Source: Flavobacteriaceae bacterium (lineage in GTDB: Bacteria > Bacteroidota > Bacteroidia > Flavobacteriales > Flavobacteriaceae). Taken from it: a stretch of DNA of 7,340 nucleotides. The notes below the pieces were generated by a model that did not search any database, had not been told where the DNA came from, and saw nothing but the letters and a program-made list of their open reading frames with translations. The position numbers were made by a program, and so were the translations under genes. Where the stretch lies: contig JABSPN010000099.1 of assembly GCA_013214425.1 (NCBI GenBank), positions 2,046 to 9,385 of the forward strand. Reading direction: 5' to 3'. Shown one piece after another: positions 6,660 to 7,340 of this stretch; position 1 is the stretch's first letter; the number at the start of each line of letters is the position of its first letter.

Positions 6660-7043
6660 ATGGAAAACAAACTGTTGTTTGACTCAGGAAGCTGGAAAGT
6701 TGGAGTACAAGGAAAACAGGCTGTCAAGCAATTAGGAGCTGTTTTAGCTGATAATCCAGATATCAATGTGTTGATTGAAGGACACACTGACGACGATCCT
6801 TACACAGGAAAAGGTGATATCTCCGGAAACTGGGATTTGTCTACTAAAAGAGCTACAGAAATCGTAAAGATTTTAGTAGATGTTCCGAATATTAAAGCAG
6901 AGAATCTAACTGCTGCGGGTAAGAGTAAGTTTTTACCAATTGCCAGTAATGATTCAGCTGAAGGAAAAGCAAAAAACAGAAGAATTGAAGTCGTGTTAGC
7001 ACCAAAGCTTGACGCAATTTCTAAACTTTTAAATGACAATTAA
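6660..7043 (+). CDS. C-terminal half: OmpA-like peptidoglycan-binding domain
   Basis: 127 residues if started at the ATG at 6660; the open frame extends back to 6630. It has the OmpA/Pal/MotB C-terminal domain: LIEGHTDDDPY with Asp44, the counterpart of the Asp that contacts diaminopimelate, NWDLSTKRATEIVKIL with Arg64, the second key contact, LTAAGKSKFLPIASND, and EGKAKNRRIEVVL with the closing NRR motif. In the family this domain binds peptidoglycan in the periplasm. This half has no signal peptide, so made alone it would stay in the cytoplasm and probably be useless. No Shine-Dalgarno sequence or promoter was seen before the ATG. It is best read as the tail of the interrupted gene; restart of translation after the stop is possible but unsupported. 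Confidence 0.8.
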   Translation: MENKLLFDSGSWKVGVQGKQAVKQLGAVLADNPDINVLIEGHTDDDPYTGKGDISGNWDLSTKRATEIVKILVDVPNIKAENLTAAGKSKFLPIASNDSAEGKAKNRRIEVVLAPKLDAISKLLNDN

Positions 7044-7064
7044 TTTTAAAAAAGACGTCACGCT

Positions 7065-7113
7065 GGACTAATTTAAGATTTGATAATCTTTTATTAGATT
7101 CTGAAATTAGTTC
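7065..7113 (+). terminator. Nested AT-rich hairpins, possible terminator after the OmpA-type gene
   Basis: The outer arms 7065-7074 (ggactaattt) and 7104-7113 (aaattagttc) pair over 10 bases with one G-T wobble. Inside, 7075-7080 (aagatt) pairs with 7085-7090 (aatctt) around a 4-base loop, and the T-rich ttttatt follows at 7089-7095. The stems are AT-rich and weak, so a terminator role is plausible but not firm. Confidence 0.35.
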
Positions 7114-7134
7114 AGAATAACGGTATAGTATAAT

Positions 7135-7340
7135 ATGAAATACACCTATATCCCCCATACAGACATCAAGGTTAGTAAAATATGTCTTGGTACGATGACA
7201 TTTGGAAATCAAAACTCTGAAGCTGAAGCGCATGAACAAATGGATTATGCTTTAGATCAGGGAGTGAATTTTTTTGATACTGCAGAAATGTATGCTGTCC
7301 CACCTAGTGCAGAGAATCAAGGGAGAACAGAACAATATAT
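7135..7340 (+). CDS. Aldo/keto reductase, Tas-like (3' end outside window)
   Basis: The first 68 residues of an NADPH-dependent aldo/keto reductase, starting at the ATG at 7135 and cut by the window end. The start MKYTYIPHTDIKVSKICLGT and then MTFGNQNSEAEAHEQMDYAL closely follow the N-terminus of the Tas/YajO-type proteins, and GVNFFDTAEMYAVPP contains the first two catalytic residues, Asp48 and Tyr53; the Lys and His of the tetrad lie beyond the window. The family reduces aldehydes or ketones, and the true substrate cannot be told. It is separated from the OmpA-type gene by 91 bases with possible terminator hairpins, so it is probably its own transcription unit, although I found no clear promoter. 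Confidence 0.92.
   Translation, partial: MKYTYIPHTDIKVSKICLGTMTFGNQNSEAEAHEQMDYALDQGVNFFDTAEMYAVPPSAENQGRTEQY

Larger units (their letters stand above)
6084..7043 (+). pseudogene. OmpA-type lipoprotein gene interrupted by one in-frame stop codon
   Basis: The two open frames at 6084-6629 and 6660-7043 are in the same phase, and the 30 bases between them stay open apart from the TAA at 6627-6629. Ignoring that codon, the gene reads as one protein of 319 codons: lipobox leader, long coiled coil, then KGLT-stop-EERDGKVYVSMENKLLF and a complete OmpA C-terminal domain. This is the layout of a common flavobacterial OmpA/MotB-domain lipoprotein that tethers the outer membrane to peptidoglycan. The sequence after the stop (DGKVYVSMENK) is what I would expect of an intact homologue, so a single recent substitution or a sequencing error is more likely than two separate genes. 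No other damage is visible. The two halves are described separately below. Confidence 0.75.

Overview
The window looks like ordinary chromosome of a marine or environmental Flavobacteriaceae-type bacterium (phylum Bacteroidota). The signs are AT-rich DNA with TTA/AAA-heavy codon use, a glycyl-tRNA synthetase of the single-chain type, lipoprotein and secretion signals of Bacteroidota style (short hydrophobic leader ending in FAQ or SC), a promoter matching the Bacteroidota -33/-7 consensus (TTTG, then TAnnTTTG), and almost no Shine-Dalgarno sequences. The genus cannot be fixed from the sequence alone.

Layout: (1) positions 1-1163, plus strand, the 3' three quarters of glyS. (2) 1191-1319, a long imperfect palindrome between two convergent genes, which resembles a dispersed flavobacterial intergenic repeat and probably terminates transcription. 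(3) 1302-1682, minus strand, a small lipoprotein of unknown function whose last codons and stop lie inside the palindrome. (4) 1749-5156, minus strand, a 1135-residue exported protein predicted to be a large outer-membrane beta-barrel, with two calcium-type loops and a C-terminal Phe. (5) 5157-5313, a divergent intergenic region with a very good minus-strand promoter for the barrel gene. (6) 5314-6075, plus strand, exodeoxyribonuclease III (xth). (7) 6084-7043, plus strand, an OmpA-type peptidoglycan-binding lipoprotein interrupted by one in-frame TAA at 6627-6629, so that it reads as a lipoprotein coiled-coil half and a leaderless OmpA-domain half. (8) 7044-7134, an AT-rich spacer with nested hairpins. 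(9) 7135-7340, the start of a Tas-like aldo/keto reductase.

How they fit together: the barrel protein and the small lipoprotein are on one strand, 66 bases apart, and may share a transcript, giving a cell-envelope pair. The xth and OmpA-lipoprotein genes are 8 bases apart and probably cotranscribed, though their functions (DNA repair and envelope anchoring) are not obviously linked. I see no phage, IS, CRISPR, toxin-antitoxin or defence genes. The points most worth a second look are the nonsense codon in the OmpA lipoprotein, the palindromic repeat that supplies a gene end, and the uncharacterised barrel family.
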